Assembly (NCBI GenBank): GCA_001792895.1
Contig: MARA01000001.1
Location: 992,001 to 1,056,000 of the forward strand
Length of the DNA stretch: 64,000 nucleotides
DNA from: Lentinus brumalis
Lineage: Eukaryota > Basidiomycota > Agaricomycetes > Polyporales > Polyporaceae
Direction: 5' to 3'
Shown here: piece by piece, positions 36,676 to 50,324 of the stretch
Layout of the letters: each line of letters begins with the position of its first letter
Position numbering within the stretch: position 1 is the stretch's first letter
Translations under genes and position numbers: made by a program
The notes under the pieces: generated by a model
What the model was told of the DNA's origin: nothing
What the model saw: only the letters and a program-made list of their open reading frames with translations
Databases searched by the model: none

Positions 36676-37214
36676 GATAGACAGTCGAAGAATATGGAAT
36701 GGTACAGTGGTGGTGGTGGTGGTGGTGGTGGTGGTGGTGATGTGACTCGCCGCACCGGGCTTTATATACTGTAGGCCGGTGGTTAGAAATCCCAGCGTCA
36801 ATCATCATGGAATATGGCATATCATTGTCCTCCGAGCTTTCATTGTTCTCCTGTACTGGATAATCTGATTGAGCGCAATCAAACATACGAGGCGTATGAC
36901 GGAGGCAAGAACCAGCACGAGTCTTTGACTTGCGTCTACCTTGCCTAAGCGGCATTGTCAGAGCCAAATGCTCATATGACTGATCTAATTCTTCAGCTCT
37001 GAGTCTACGCATCGTAAGTACTGAGAACGGACATTACCCCAACATTCCTGCCCGTCGGCGTGGATCATGGATGACTGTGGATGCTCACATTGAGCGACAC
37101 CAAGCAAGTTTCATAGCTATCCTCTCGACCTGGTTCATCTTGGCTACAGAGCAGACCCACACATCACAACTCCTGCGGCTCAGAAATCGCCAAATCACTT
37201 CTAGAACCGCACGC
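36676..37214. promoter_or_regulatory. Promoter of copy 3 with (GTG)n microsatellite and TATA
   Basis: A run of about eleven GTG units at 36708-36740, then plus-strand TTTATATA at about 36761 (TATA for the minus-strand gene, about 87 bp from ATG) and the shared block described for copy 2. The remainder up to 37214 has no gene seen. Confidence 0.55.
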
Positions 37215-39456
37215 TCAAGGAAGAGCCAAGAAGGCCGCCAACAGCTCGGGGAAGTTGGGGGTGCCGAGGCCGGTCACCGGGTCCCAGCCTGGGGCAGCGT
37301 TGAAGCCCTGGGTACTGCAGCCCGGGTTCGTGCCCTTCGTCACATCGTTGTACGCGTTCGCGAACGCGGATGAGTACAGCTATCAAATGCGAGCTTCAAC
37401 CCTCTGGACCGACACAGTCATCACGACGGATATGACGTACCGCAGGGTTGATCCAACCAACGGGGCTCTTGCCAGCGGCAATGCGCGCGTCATTAACTGC
37501 GGTAACGATCGCGGCGAAGATGGGTGCAGACGCGGAGGTGCCTCCGCTCTTGACGAACTGACCCGACTCGGCGATGACGAGGGGCCATCTGTGAGACACG
37601 GTAGAGTCAGACACCGCGACGATCATCCAAGAGATCTCGAGTATCGGCCGAGTACGCACCCGTTAGCCGCGACATCTGGGTACGCCCGCCCACTCCGGTT
37701 GAATATGTTCTCGGCATAGTTGGGTCCAAAGTTGTCCAAGTAGTTCGTGACAGCATCGTCTTGCCATGTCGGACGTGGGAAGTTGTTGGAGAAGCCTCCC
37801 CCCGACGGGAAGCGTGTAGTTGCAATCTCCGGGTCATCGACGGTGTTGTTGGGTGCAACGGACGTCGCGCCGACGGCCGTGACGTACGGGCAAGACGCAG
37901 GGAGCTGACCGAGGAAGGCTCCCTTGGGGTTACCGGCCTGGAGGGTTCCGTTGGCGAGCTGACAGAAGCCGCTTTGCGAGTATCCGACTCCCCCATCGCC
38001 AGAGGACGCGATGAACGTCATTCCGGTCAGACTGAGCTTGCCGATCTCTGTGCACTCTCGCTGCACGATAGGGGAGATTGTGGGGTCGATTACGTCCGGG
38101 TTGAAGTGGTACGAGATCGAGACAACGTTAACGGTAGGCTTGTTGCCGCAGTCCGAGAGGCCTGGAAGAAACGGTGAGGGGCAGAAAGGAAAGACTTGCA
38201 CTGAACAGTAGCGTACCCTGGTTGCTAACACCCTCGAGTTCGCAGTAGGATCCATCGACGGCGCCGAGCAGTGGGTCGACTACGAACAGATAGATGAGCG
38301 ACAGTTACGGATCTTGGGGATATGTGACGCTCACGGAATACCGAGCTGCTTGCCGCTTGACCGATCTGATACAAGGACAGGTTCTGCCCTGCGCCAAGAA
38401 GACCCATCACAAGCTCGATGTCCAAGGTCGACTCCCCAGATCGCCAGGCACAGTAGGGTCACCTATAGAGGAGGTTTGCTCCCGTCACGCAGAGCATGTG
38501 AATGGCTTACCTCCTGCAATGCTGATTGTCTCCGGTATGTGCCCTACCTGATCTGGAGCATACGTCTTGAAAAACAAGTCAAGGTCAGAGGGGCGGTAGA
38601 CTTCATTGGAGAACTCGGCTGGGCACTGCGTCAACATGCAAACATCGGGCAAAAGATGTTATTGCTTACCAACTGCAACCGAGTTCTTGTCGCCGGAGAC
38701 TAGCGTGTGGTCGTACTTGTATAAGCCGCGAAGGCAGTCGATGGTTGCAGCGGTGTCGCAACCCTCCGCCGCAAGCGCGGATACCTAAGTCGAAGAGCAT
38801 ATGATGTAAGCTCAAGGCAGGATCCGAAAGCTCGCCCAGTCGGGACTCACGTCGTCAACAGGGATCTTCGGCGCACCGGATACTCTCCCAAAGCCAGGAA
38901 CGGTCGAAACACCAGCGTCTCGGCGCAGAAGCGACGTACTACCAAGGTGTGTCGTGGGCCACACAAAGTCGATGTGCTTGGACACACGCTCCGGGAGTGT
39001 ATATCCCTGGTGGCAGCCGACGTGCTCCTTGCCGTCCTCGCCGTGACGATAGACGAAGTACTCGGCTCCAAGCAGACTCTCCGCTTCAGCCACAGTCAGG
39101 TCAAGATGAACAACGTCGCCCTTCTGGCTGAGGCGGATCTTGTGGGTATCTATCCCCGCCTCCTCTACGAGCCAGGAGTGAACGGTGTCGACAGTCTCCT
39201 TGGATGGCCTGAAGGTCTCGGCAACCTTCGCGGGAGTCCAGTGCTTCCCGTAGTTCGGAGATCTTGGGTCCGCGACGTCGAGTAGGTACGCGTCCAGGTT
39301 ATGAAGATTCGACTGCGCGAGAGTGAACTTCAGAGGGAGCACGGCGTCGGGGTCAGCGCGACGGTGGAGCGACCATCCTTCGGGCACGGCACGCGGCGCA
39401 GCAACGGCGCACGCGATGAACGAGGCGAGGCAGAATAAGAGCCGGGAGAAAGCCAT
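37215..39456 (-). CDS. Sedolisin-type tripeptidyl peptidase (S53), secreted, copy A (one frame break)
   Basis: Exons 38851-39456, 38670-38784, 38511-38618, 38335-38462, 38217-38279, 37660-38161, 37441-37588, 37215-37379; 611 aa after adding one base. Signal peptide [20 protein letters not shown], then an activation prodomain ([37 protein letters not shown]). In the catalytic domain the Glu/Asp pair lies in GESTLDIE, the oxyanion Asp in SSGDGGVGY, the nucleophile in SGGTSASAP and the calcium site in [11 protein letters not shown]. The break is the CCCC run at 38434-38437, precisely where [11 protein letters not shown] must be read; the extra base is needed for the catalytic Glu. Acid peptidase releasing tripeptides from extracellular protein. 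Paired with copy B across a carboxypeptidase. Confidence 0.9.
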
Positions 39457-40563
39457 CGGGTGGGTGTTTCCAGGCGTCGATGGGGTGCGGCAGGGCCTCA
39501 AGGATAGGACCCACCATGACTACGTCTTTATGGTCGAGCATCCTCGGGTGACGCAAGGAATCTAAGATATTGCAGTACTCCAGGGACCAGGTTTTGTCAG
39601 TACAACAGCGACCGGGTATCAGGGTCTTCCTCGCTTGGCGCACCACATGACACGGACGATAGGCAGTCGAAGGTGGCGGAGAGTACGGCGGACTGAATTC
39701 GCGAAGCGCGGACACGCGGAGCAGGGCTGTACGGCATCTATGCCAGCTTCTTTGTTGCGGTACTACGACGGTAGCACTAGATATGGCATCAGATGCGTCA
39801 TCGCGCACACAGCAAGACGAGACTCGGAGTGCAACTGGATCACCTGCTTGCAAGTTTCAGGTAGTTGCCAGGAGAGTATTTGGCCTAGGTGCAGCCTCCG
39901 ATGTACGCGTCGAGACGCGACAGGGGGAACTCGAACAAGACGGCTGGCAGCTGCGAGCCATAGACAAAAGCTGCGAAGCTGTCCATACGGTCGTGGTGGG
40001 AGAGAACAGGGAAGATTTCTGGTGACGGCCCGCCACGAAGATGCCCATGCAGCTGCTGTTGGCATTGATCCCGAGCGGGCCGACCGCAAGCGCCGTCCTT
40101 ACCGACTTCTTCAACTTGACAACGTACATATCTCATCCTTTTCGCAATGCTGCAATGATACCAACTGCATCATGTCCACGGTGGCCGCACGCAGCTTCAA
40201 TGTACCCGCTCTGGACATCATCAAGGACATCTACCAGGTCGTGGTGACCGCTGACTCATTCAGATTGCAGCCTCGCGAATTACTTCGCAGGCTCTCACTC
40301 GGACACCCTTCTCCGTCCATGAAGTATGTTGACGGACCGAGTGACTGACTGAGAATGAGGTGAGCTCGAGTTTCTACCATTCAAGCGAGAGAATGGGACG
40401 TTGAGCCGGAAAGTGTGATGCTGTAGCACTGCTCGGCAGCGAAGCTCGGCCGAAGAGACTTGGTTGGGTATAAGTAAGGTGGTCGGTCATGAAGCGCGTA
40501 GCGACTTTCGTCCTGACTCCTGACGGCCTGCGTGTAGCAATCAATCTCTATCGTCTTGTCACC
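39457..40563. promoter_or_regulatory. Divergent region between sedolisin A and carboxypeptidase
   Basis: GGTATAAGTAA at about 40468-40478 is a TATA candidate about 90 bp before the carboxypeptidase ATG. Open frames on both strands at 39.6-40.3 kb look random; no gene called. Confidence 0.45.
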
Positions 40564-42658
40564 ATGTGGACCCGCCAACTCGCACTGTATGCATCACTTG
40601 CTGTCTTGTCGGCACAGCGCAGCCATGCGGGGACCGTGGCATCTGGCGGATTACGCATTGTTGAGAATAGCGGGGAATGCGAAACGGTGCCGGGCGTACA
40701 CCAGGCGTCGGGTTACGCGGACATCGACGCCGACAACAGCATGTAGTAAGTCGTGATACTATGCATTGTGCTCAGTACTTCAAGCAGATGAGAACCTTCA
40801 TGAACAGCTTCTGGTTCTTTGAGGCTCGCGAAAATCCCGAAACAGCCCCACTGACGCTTTGGCTGCAAGGAGGCGTAAGTGGAACCAGCTCTGACGCCAG
40901 AGTGTGTTACTGTACTGACGCGCAAGTGCAGCCTGGTGGGTCGGGTCTAGTGGGTCTCTATCAAGAGAATGGCCCATGCAGGATCAACAATGACTCGAGC
41001 AGCGTGTCATTCAATCCGTTCTCCTGGAACAACGTATCCAATATGTGTGTATATGGCCATCCTTTCACCACGCTCCGAGCGTTGCGACTTAAAGGATGGT
41101 CAGGATCTACCTCGACCAGCCCATACCGACGGGCTTCTCTCAGGGAATAGGAACCTGAACAATTCAGTCGATGCGGCCCAAGACGTCTGGCAGGTACATG
41201 AATAGGAACATGTGGAATCAGCTCCAACTGCATGCTCATCGCCCTGTCCTTCCCAAAGTTCTTGCAGATTTTATTCGCGGATCCCAGGTTCGAACAGTAC
41301 CAGAAGAACGACTTCGGGATCTGGACAGAGTCGTGAGTCTGTTTTGTGATGACTGTCGCTACTTCTACCGAACCGCTGATCCGTTTCGTTCAGGTATGGA
41401 GGTCACTACGGTCCGATTTTTGCAAAGTACGTTGTCAGACGTGCACGAGTACGATCCGGATCTCTGAACCCTTATAACTACAGACACTTCTTGGACCAAA
41501 ACGCAGCCATTGAGTCAAGAAGTATCAATGGAGTATCGATCAATCTGAAGAACCTCGGTATCGGCGACGGTCTGACAGTACGTATCCTCGTAATCAGCCC
41601 GACCACATGCTCGCTGATACTAGAGGGTGTCCGTAGGACCCACTTGTTCAGTATGAAAGCTACTTCACTTACGCGCAGTCGAATCCGTGAGCCGCTGTTG
41701 GAACTCTTCATACGGGCCCACTGCTGACATTCTGATCACCATAGTTACTTCCCCACTGCCACGAACGCCACGCTGACCTCGGCCAACCAGAGCTGGTCGG
41801 AAGCTGGGGGATGCAGAGACCTGGTGAGCGTCATCTTGGAAGGACGTCGTCGCAACCGCACAGAATCTCAGTCTTCCCCAGATCGTCCAGTGCTACAACA
41901 CCACCGACGAGATCGACTGCGCCGTCGCACAGAACCACTGCGACAGCGATGTGACCCATCGTCTCTCCGGCTCGCGCAATCCGGACTACATCCTCGCGGA
42001 TATCTTCGACACGTACCCACCGGACATCACACTGTACGTCAACGACACCGCGCGCAAGGAGCGGATCGGTGCAGTGGGTGACTTCACGGAGGTGAACAGC
42101 GGGGTGCTGTTTAGCTTTGCGGGCGAGTGGATGCAGAACTCGCGGCCGACGCTCGAGGAGGTCGTCGATGCCGGTGTGCGGACGATTCTCTACGTCGGTG
42201 ATGCAGTGAGTGTATTCTGTATCGTGGCTGACGAGTTGACCAATCCATTCGTCAGGACTACCAATTCAACTACTTTGGCGTCGAAGCCATGGTGCGTGCC
42301 AACTTTCTCCTACGTCAAAACCATACGAAGGTAGCTGATGGGATATGCAGTTGGCTCAGATGCAAACGAAGCTCAGCTCCGAGTGGGCGCAGCAGGACTT
42401 CTCTAACTTCACGGTTCACGGAGAGCCTGCGGGCCTGTTCAAGAACGCGGGCACGCTCTCTTACCTTCGAATTTTTGGAGCGTGAGTCTGCCAATGTTCC
42501 GTCATGCGAGTCGGAGTGCATGGTTTTCTGACGCCCATTTTGCGTACATAAGAGGCCACGAAGTACCGGCATACAAGTTCGGCAACCTTGGCACAGGCGA
42601 GGCTGCGTTACAGATGTTCAGCCATATCGTGAGCAACAACCCTCTGTCTGCTACGTAG
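40564..42658 (+). CDS. Secreted serine carboxypeptidase (S10; one frame break)
   Basis: Thirteen exons: 40564-40745, 40808-40874, 40932-41044, 41104-41193, 41259-41332, 41394-41426, 41484-41577, 41637-41686, 41745-41823, 41882-42205, 42256-42291, 42351-42481, 42553-42658; 1,379 nt, one short of 460 codons. Signal peptide [18 protein letters not shown]. Family S10 motifs: [27 protein letters not shown], nucleophile in ESYGGHYGP (built across a splice), catalytic Asp in YVGDADYQFNY, catalytic His in GHEVPAY. The missing base is at GG 41150-41151, where [14 protein letters not shown] needs GGG. Removes C-terminal residues at acid pH, complementing the flanking tripeptidyl peptidases. Confidence 0.92.
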
Positions 42659-42750
42659 TACACTTCGCGCACTTCTGTCCATGTCACTATTCTCTCGATA
42701 GTCCTGTCTTGGATGAGCGCAATAGTCCTTATTCCAGACGGATAGCTTTT

Positions 42751-45120
42751 TCAACGGAGCTCCAAGAAGGCCTGCAACAACTTCGGGAAGTTGGGCGTGC
42801 CCAGACCTGTGATGGGGTCCCAGCCCGGGGCGGCCGAAAAGCCGTCAGTGCCACAACCGGGGTTAGTGCCGTTGGTCACGTCGTTGTATACGTGGCTGGA
42901 GAAGGAGTACAGCTACAAATGCGCAACGAACAATCAGCAACAGCGATGATGACGAGGTACTTGGACCTACAGCCGGGTTGATCCAACCGACAGGCTTCTT
43001 CCCGCGCGCCAGACGAGCGTCGTTGATCGCTGCGACGAAGGACGCGAAGATGGGCGCAGAAGCAGAGGTACCACCCGTCAAGACGAATCCCCCGCCTTCG
43101 GCAATGAGGGTGGGGAACCCGTTCGTCGAGACATCAGGGTACGCCCGCCCGGACCTGTTGTAGATGTCCGGCCCGTAGGATTTGTTCGCAAAGTTCTCGA
43201 CGTAGTTCCTGACCACGGCTTCCTGCCACTTCGGAAGGGGGAAGTTGTTCGAGAAGCCACCCCCAGAGGGGAAGGCGGTCGTCGCTATTTCGGGATCCTT
43301 GGCCTGGAGAACGGATGTGAGTGCGGTGATCAGGATGGTGTCATCGCAGCGCGTGGGGCACGACATGAGGTGCGAAAGAAGAGCAAAGACGTACACTCTT
43401 CCCAGGCGCGACTGAAGTGGCACCGACGGCCGTGACGTACGGGCAGGACGCGGGGAATTGGCCGACGAAGCTGCCTTCGTCAGGAAAGAACTCGAGTACG
43501 CCATTCACCAGGCATTCTTCGGCTTGTGAGTATCCAACCCCACCGTCGCCCGACGACGCAACCCAGGTGATCCCGGTCAAGCTGAGCTATATTCCCGGTA
43601 GGTTGAGTGGGTATGTCAGTTGTGTTGCAGCTCGTCGTCGGTACCAGTTCGCAAAACGTACCTTGCCAAATTCGCGGCACCCCCTCTGCACAATGGGAGT
43701 GATGCCGGGATCGATGTAGTCGGGTTCGAAGTGATATGAGATGGACACCACGTTCGCACGGGGCTTGTTACCGCAATCTGTGAGACCTGCATCGTTCGAA
43801 GTTCTCAGCAAGCAGCAAGGGCTCGCCCGGTGGCGTTACGCACCTTGCTCATTCACAGGATCGATGTCGCAGTACGAGGCATCGAACGCAGCAAGTAGCG
43901 CGTCGACTGTTGGAGAACATCATCAGCTTTAGTAACCCTAAAGGCATAGGATTACCAGCATACTAGGTTGCTCCACCTCTCCGACTTGAAAGACAGTGAC
44001 GTTTTGCTTCGGACCGAGGAGGCCCATAACAAGCTCGATGTCCAAGGTTGCTTCTCCAAAATCACCCGGAGGGACAACAGTTCCTGCGAGCAGGTGAACA
44101 GGGTGGCGGGAAGATGTGTAGCGATTGACTGACCATTCTCGATACTGACCACCTTGGGTTCGAAGTCGACCAGGGAAGGCTCGTAGGTTTGGAAGAATAG
44201 GTTAAGGTCGGATTGTTGGAAAATCTCCTCCTCAAACTCCGCTGAGGATCCAATTCAGCATTGACAGCTGGGCTGGATCCGCCGAACAACGTGGATTACG
44301 TACCCACTGCGACCGAGTTCTTCTTCCCGGAGACAGGAGTGTAATGGAAGTTGTACAGGTCGCGCAAACAATCAAGAGTGACTGCCTCATCACAGCCCAA
44401 CAATGGCAACTTGGATTTCTAGTGAATAGGAAGTGTCAGCGAGGCGTCATCAGATAGGCACGTTCAACCTACCTCGACAGCCTTCTTGATTCTCGGCCCA
44501 GGGGAAGCCTGCCCAGCACCAGGGGTGCTACTGACAAACCCGTCCCTTCGATTAAGAGACGGGCGGCCCAGATGGATAGTCGGCCAGACGAAGTCGACGT
44601 GCTTGGAGACGTGCTCCGGAAGAGAGTAGCCCTCATGGCAACCGATCCGCTCGTCCTCGCCCTCACCGGCGCGGTAAATGTAGTACTCGGCCCCGAGGAT
44701 GTTCTCAGCTTCAGCGACGGTGAGGTTCAGCTGGACCGTATCGCCGTTGCCGTTGATCTGGACCTTGTGCGAGTCGAAGCCAAGGTCGTCGACCAGCCAG
44801 GAGTGCACGGTGTCGACAGACTCCTTGGAGGGGCGGAAAGTCTCGGCGACCTTCGCATACGACCAATGGTTGCCGTAGTTGGGCGAATGCGGGTCAGCGA
44901 TGTCGAGCAGGTACGAGTCGAGATTCTCCAGGTTAGATTGAACGAGATTGAACTTCAGGGGAAGAACCGTCTCAGGATCTGCACGGCGATGGAGGGACCA
45001 TCCACGAGCGACAGACCGACGGAACCCTCGAGTGACGCGGGGAGAGGTGCGCAGCGACGTCGAAGCCACGCTCACTGCGAGAGTGGCGAGGCACAGGATC
45101 AACTTGGGGAGGGCAACCAT
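42751..45120 (-). CDS. Sedolisin-type tripeptidyl peptidase (S53), secreted, copy B
   Basis: Exons 44473-45120, 44304-44418, 44134-44241, 43964-44083, 43844-43906, 43662-43786, 43395-43586, 42971-43303, 42751-42912 (1,866 nt, 621 aa, intact). Signal-like MVALPKLILCLATLAVSVAS, prodomain LLDIADPHSPNYGNHWSY, Glu/Asp pair in GEATLDIE, Asp in SSGDGGVGY, nucleophile in TGGTSASAP, calcium site YNDVTNGTNPG. Exons 115, 108 and 63 nt long have the same length as in copy A, showing duplication of one ancestral gene with some intron gain or loss. Only 92 bp separates its 3' end from the carboxypeptidase stop. A minus-strand TATAAAAA at 45162-45169 lies close upstream of the start. Confidence 0.93.
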
Positions 45121-47165
45121 GGCGGTGAGGGGGCCAACTGCAGCATGCATCGACTGCATCCTTTTTATACCACCAGAGAAGACCCGAAGCATCTGGGAAA
45201 TGACAGCTCTCCGTCACTTGGGAGGTACGGCGGACATCCTACGGTCTCGTCAGGTCGTCGACCCGAAAGATTGGAAATGAACGGCAGTCAGGAGACAAGC
45301 CGCTGCATGCGAGATTCAATGCACAGCGGCGGCTGGTGTTCGGCCAGGGGCCGAGCTGTCCAGGGAGCGTCGGAGTACGGCATAGGCTCCAGCTATTGCA
45401 GAGGAGAGTGGGAGGATTCATGGACGGAACGCGGCCGACGATGTCCTGTTCTGGAACAACAAAGTAAAGGACCTCGAGTACGTCAGAAGGTGGGCATTCT
45501 GATGAGTCGATATGCACTCACTCGGATCAGCGTCTTGAGCGGACCTGGGCACATATCGGACGCTTTCGCCTCTGGAGAAACCTGCAATCGTGATCAGATG
45601 CTAAAAATACGGCAACTTCAGTATCATGGCCGGCGGGTCAGGACAAAGAAGCCCGTAGGCAACATAGCTCACGTCCCAGAATCCCCAAGTAATTCCGATC
45701 ACCCTTTCGCAGTAGATCGCCTGCTCGCTGCGGTGATCAACGAACGCGCCAAGAGCAACGTGGTTGAAAGGTTAGTAGACGCGTCAAAAGGGCAAGGAAT
45801 AGAAGCATGCCGTCTCTTGGCGCGTCCGTGGGATGTTCGTAAACCTGCATTGATCCAGCAGGTTCGCGGCCGGTTCTATCGGCCTATGTCCGAGTCAGAC
45901 GAAGGAGAAGCCATCGATGAAGCGCCTTCAACTCTGACAGCAGACGCTTGAGGGACGGTGTACCGAGGCCGGTAAGGGGATACAATTCCAAGCAAGGCGG
46001 TGAACTTGTGAAGCCGCGGTTTCGCGCCGGGGGTCGGAACCGTCGGTGAGATTGTTGGATGCATGTGCAACGGCGTACGAAGAGAGCTGCGAACAAGGTG
46101 TTCGACAGGCGTGGCGCCGTCAAGATCAGCGCAGCGCCGTGCGACGTATTGTCTTAGAGAGGATTTGGAGAGGATGGCACAACGTGCCACCGGAGTAATC
46201 AACATCAGACCGAGGGGCGTTTGCTCACAAGGAGACGTGCGTCATGCATGACGGCGACGAAACGCGATGGCGGAAGACGAGGTGTCAAATCGACAGCCTG
46301 AGCGACCCGTCTGAAACGTTCCAAGCCATATGAGTCTAGCGATCAGGGTGAAGTTTGGATACCTACACATCTGTATGTGCGTCGGCAACTGCGCGATCTC
46401 CTGGCCATACCAGCACGCGCGATGCCAAAGCACAGCGTTCAGTGGGACGGTCTCCACAACGGATTGGGAGCGCCCGGACCTTGACTCGACGTTCTTTGAC
46501 ATGAAAGCGAGACTTGGAAGCCACTTGGCATGGAATGGCGGCTCGCTCGCTCACGTCGGGTGACTTGATCATCTATGCATGCAGGCTGTTCCTGCAATTA
46601 TTATATCAGCTCGGTTCAAGGAGTGTAGGGCTGACACTGACCTAGCCTGCCACAGCGGGGAATAGGATATATATATGGAGTACAATCGCCATCGCAGTTA
46701 TCATGCATGTGCATGATCATTCCAATGATCCGGGTGTTGCATTGGGTGGGCGCAATGGCATATATCAAAGATAGTGAGAGAGTACGTCCATCGATGTTGT
46801 AGCCCTCGATGGCTGGACAGAGGAGCGTCACCTGGTAGTACTACTGACCACAGCAGCCGTGTTCTTGCCAAGCTCGAACACGAAGTCGCGGTATGTGCCC
46901 GGATGGTGCTCGGTAAGAGTTTCGCAGTCCTCGCTAGCGTTAAGCTGCTCCTTGAGATCAATGAGAAAGGGCAGACACTGATGTGAAGATGGTACTAACC
47001 TCTAATAGTGAGCAACCATGGGGAGCTTTGAGGGTGATCGCGTTTCTTCCCATACACTGAGTGCGCGCACGATGGTCATGAGGCGGCATAGGTGGGCATA
47101 TAAGCGCTGTTTGAAGAAACGGTGCATAGTATCCGAGAGTAGACATAATAAATCACTACGAAGAA
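45121..47165. other. Degenerate intergenic region
   Basis: Apart from the sedolisin relic, a minus-strand segment at about 46840-46990 reads FLIDLKEQLNASEDCETLTE and on to a stop with protein-like composition, but no start, splice partners or family could be found. It may be another gene remnant. Confidence 0.4.
45880..46205 (-). pseudogene. Decayed C-terminal remnant of a third sedolisin
   Basis: On the minus strand one frame reads [18 protein letters not shown], resembling the sedolisin calcium-site region. Another frame reads PLTGLGTPSLKRLLSELK, matching the (V/I)[12 protein letters not shown] ending of the two neighbours. The pieces need frame changes, the conserved Gly-Cys is lost, and no catalytic part is attached, so it is a relic of the protease cluster rather than a gene. 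Confidence 0.6.
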
Positions 47166-48482
47166 CTACTGAATTATAATCATCCATGCCAGAACAAAGT
47201 AGAACAACCTGCGAAACGTCAGCCTACTCCTGAACAGCTCAACTAGAGGATCGAGGACTCACAGAAGAGGATAGACAGCGAGCAATATGCGTTGATGCTC
47301 TATCTTCGTACCGTCGAGGAAGTTGACAGACGCTGTGTACCAACCGGCACATCAGTCTTCGACCCGCTGAAAGACCGGAAACCAGCATACCCCAAACACA
47401 CCATGCCCATGCCGCCAGTGCCACGGGCGCGCGCACGTATATCTGATGCACGAATGTTGAGACAAGCGCGGCGATGTTGAGCGGCGCGACGCAGTATCCC
47501 AGGACACACAGGCCTTGGAAGAACGATCTGGAGAGTACACTCAGTGCTGGCACCGCTCGACCAGGTATGCACATACACTCGACCGCCCAGAAGCTGTCAG
47601 AGCGTCAGTCCTGGTAGACCAAATTCAATGAGACGACAATACTGACCTTCGCCTGTATAGTCACGACCAGGGATCCAACTGCAATAATGACAACCACGCT
47701 TGTGAAGACACCGAGTGACTGCGCTGGTGGTGCCTAGACATATGAGGGGATTAGGCGACTTCAATGAAGACTGGAGGGATGGATACGCACGCTGATGCTG
47801 AGGAGGATTCCCAGCGTGAGGCATAGCACGAGTGGTCCCCACAAATCCCAGTCTCTGCATCCCGAGTATCAAGTCAGGGACTGCGCGCGCGAGACATTGT
47901 CATATACGCACTTGAGCAGGTCTCGGTCTCCGCGGCTTCGGGGAGGGTACAGCACTTGAATCAGCTTGACGTATATAGAGAACAAGTCTCTTGCCTAGCC
48001 AGCTATTCCAGGGACTTCGGATCGGTGAGCATAAGTGAACGGAACTCACGATAGTGGTAGTGATTGGCTCGTCAAGGGTATCCACCCCGGTATACCTGAG
48101 CTCACAACCTCAATCTCACGGCCTGTAACGAGACATATACGCGACATACCGCGTCTCCACCTGCACACCGCCGACCGACCGCCTGTTCGACGGTGCTCCT
48201 GATCCATTCACTGGTGTTCCGATGTTTCCGGAGAGCGAGGGCGAGCCAGACGGTGGCGCAAGCTGCTCCGGGGCCCTCGCTTTCCCCTTGTCTTGCGCAG
48301 GAGTGTGTGGGCTGGGCACAAGCCCCGGGTGCGTGAAGCCGGGGATGGCGTCCTCGTCGAGGTCGTCATCGTCTTGAAGTCGCGTCATTCAGAGGTCGTT
48401 CGCGTCAGGGTGCGGGCTGCTCACCGGCCTCAATAAACTGGGACGTCGAGGTGAGAGGTGTTGTCACGTCGGTGTTGTCCAT
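47166..48482 (-). CDS. Yip1-family Golgi/ER membrane protein (YIPF6/Yip4-like)
   Basis: Ten exons: 48425-48482, 48150-48372, 48050-48095, 47912-47994, 47791-47854, 47647-47733, 47577-47593, 47391-47527, 47263-47332, 47166-47208 (828 nt, 275 aa). Acidic/Pro-rich cytosolic N-terminus (ADDDDLDEDAIPGF), then RDLFSIYVKLIQVLYP, DWDLWGPLVLCLTLG and five hydrophobic spans with the family motif SFFQGLCVLGYCVAPL. These proteins work with Rab GTPases in vesicle trafficking between ER and Golgi. One exon (47577-47593) is only 17 nt and encodes LLGGRV. An ATG three codons further upstream (48491, MQRMDNTD) is an alternative start. Divergent from RPT2. Confidence 0.9.
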
Positions 48483-48706
48483 CCGCTGCATGGTGTTCAA
48501 GGAGGATGAGGTCACAGAGCCGCTGCCCGTGCTGGCACGCCTGCAATCGCGGTGTACGCGAGCGAAGCGCCCGTTCGGCCATTTCCAGCATGCTCGCACG
48601 TGACGGACTCGACACTGAGCTGACGCGTCGCGCTACGCCATGACTTACAGAGTGCGCTCGTACTCGACACCTTTCCTTCTCTTCCCCCCACCACCGTCTC
48701 GTCATC
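48483..48706. promoter_or_regulatory. Bidirectional promoter, Yip1-family gene / RPT2
   Basis: Only 224 bp separates the two start codons; a pyrimidine tract (CTTTCCTTCTCTTCCCCCC) sits just before the RPT2 ATG. No TATA recognised. Confidence 0.5.

Positions 48707-50324
<1,618 letters not shown>

Noticed and set aside
39635..40348. Plus-strand open frame of 237 codons between protease genes
   Set aside because: Composition random, sits in a divergent promoter region, no similarity recognised on either strand.
44572..45951. Long plus-strand open frame of 459 codons
   Set aside because: It lies antisense to the first exon of the sedolisin B gene, whose minus-strand frame carries a full prodomain and splices correctly. 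The plus-strand reading has no family motif.
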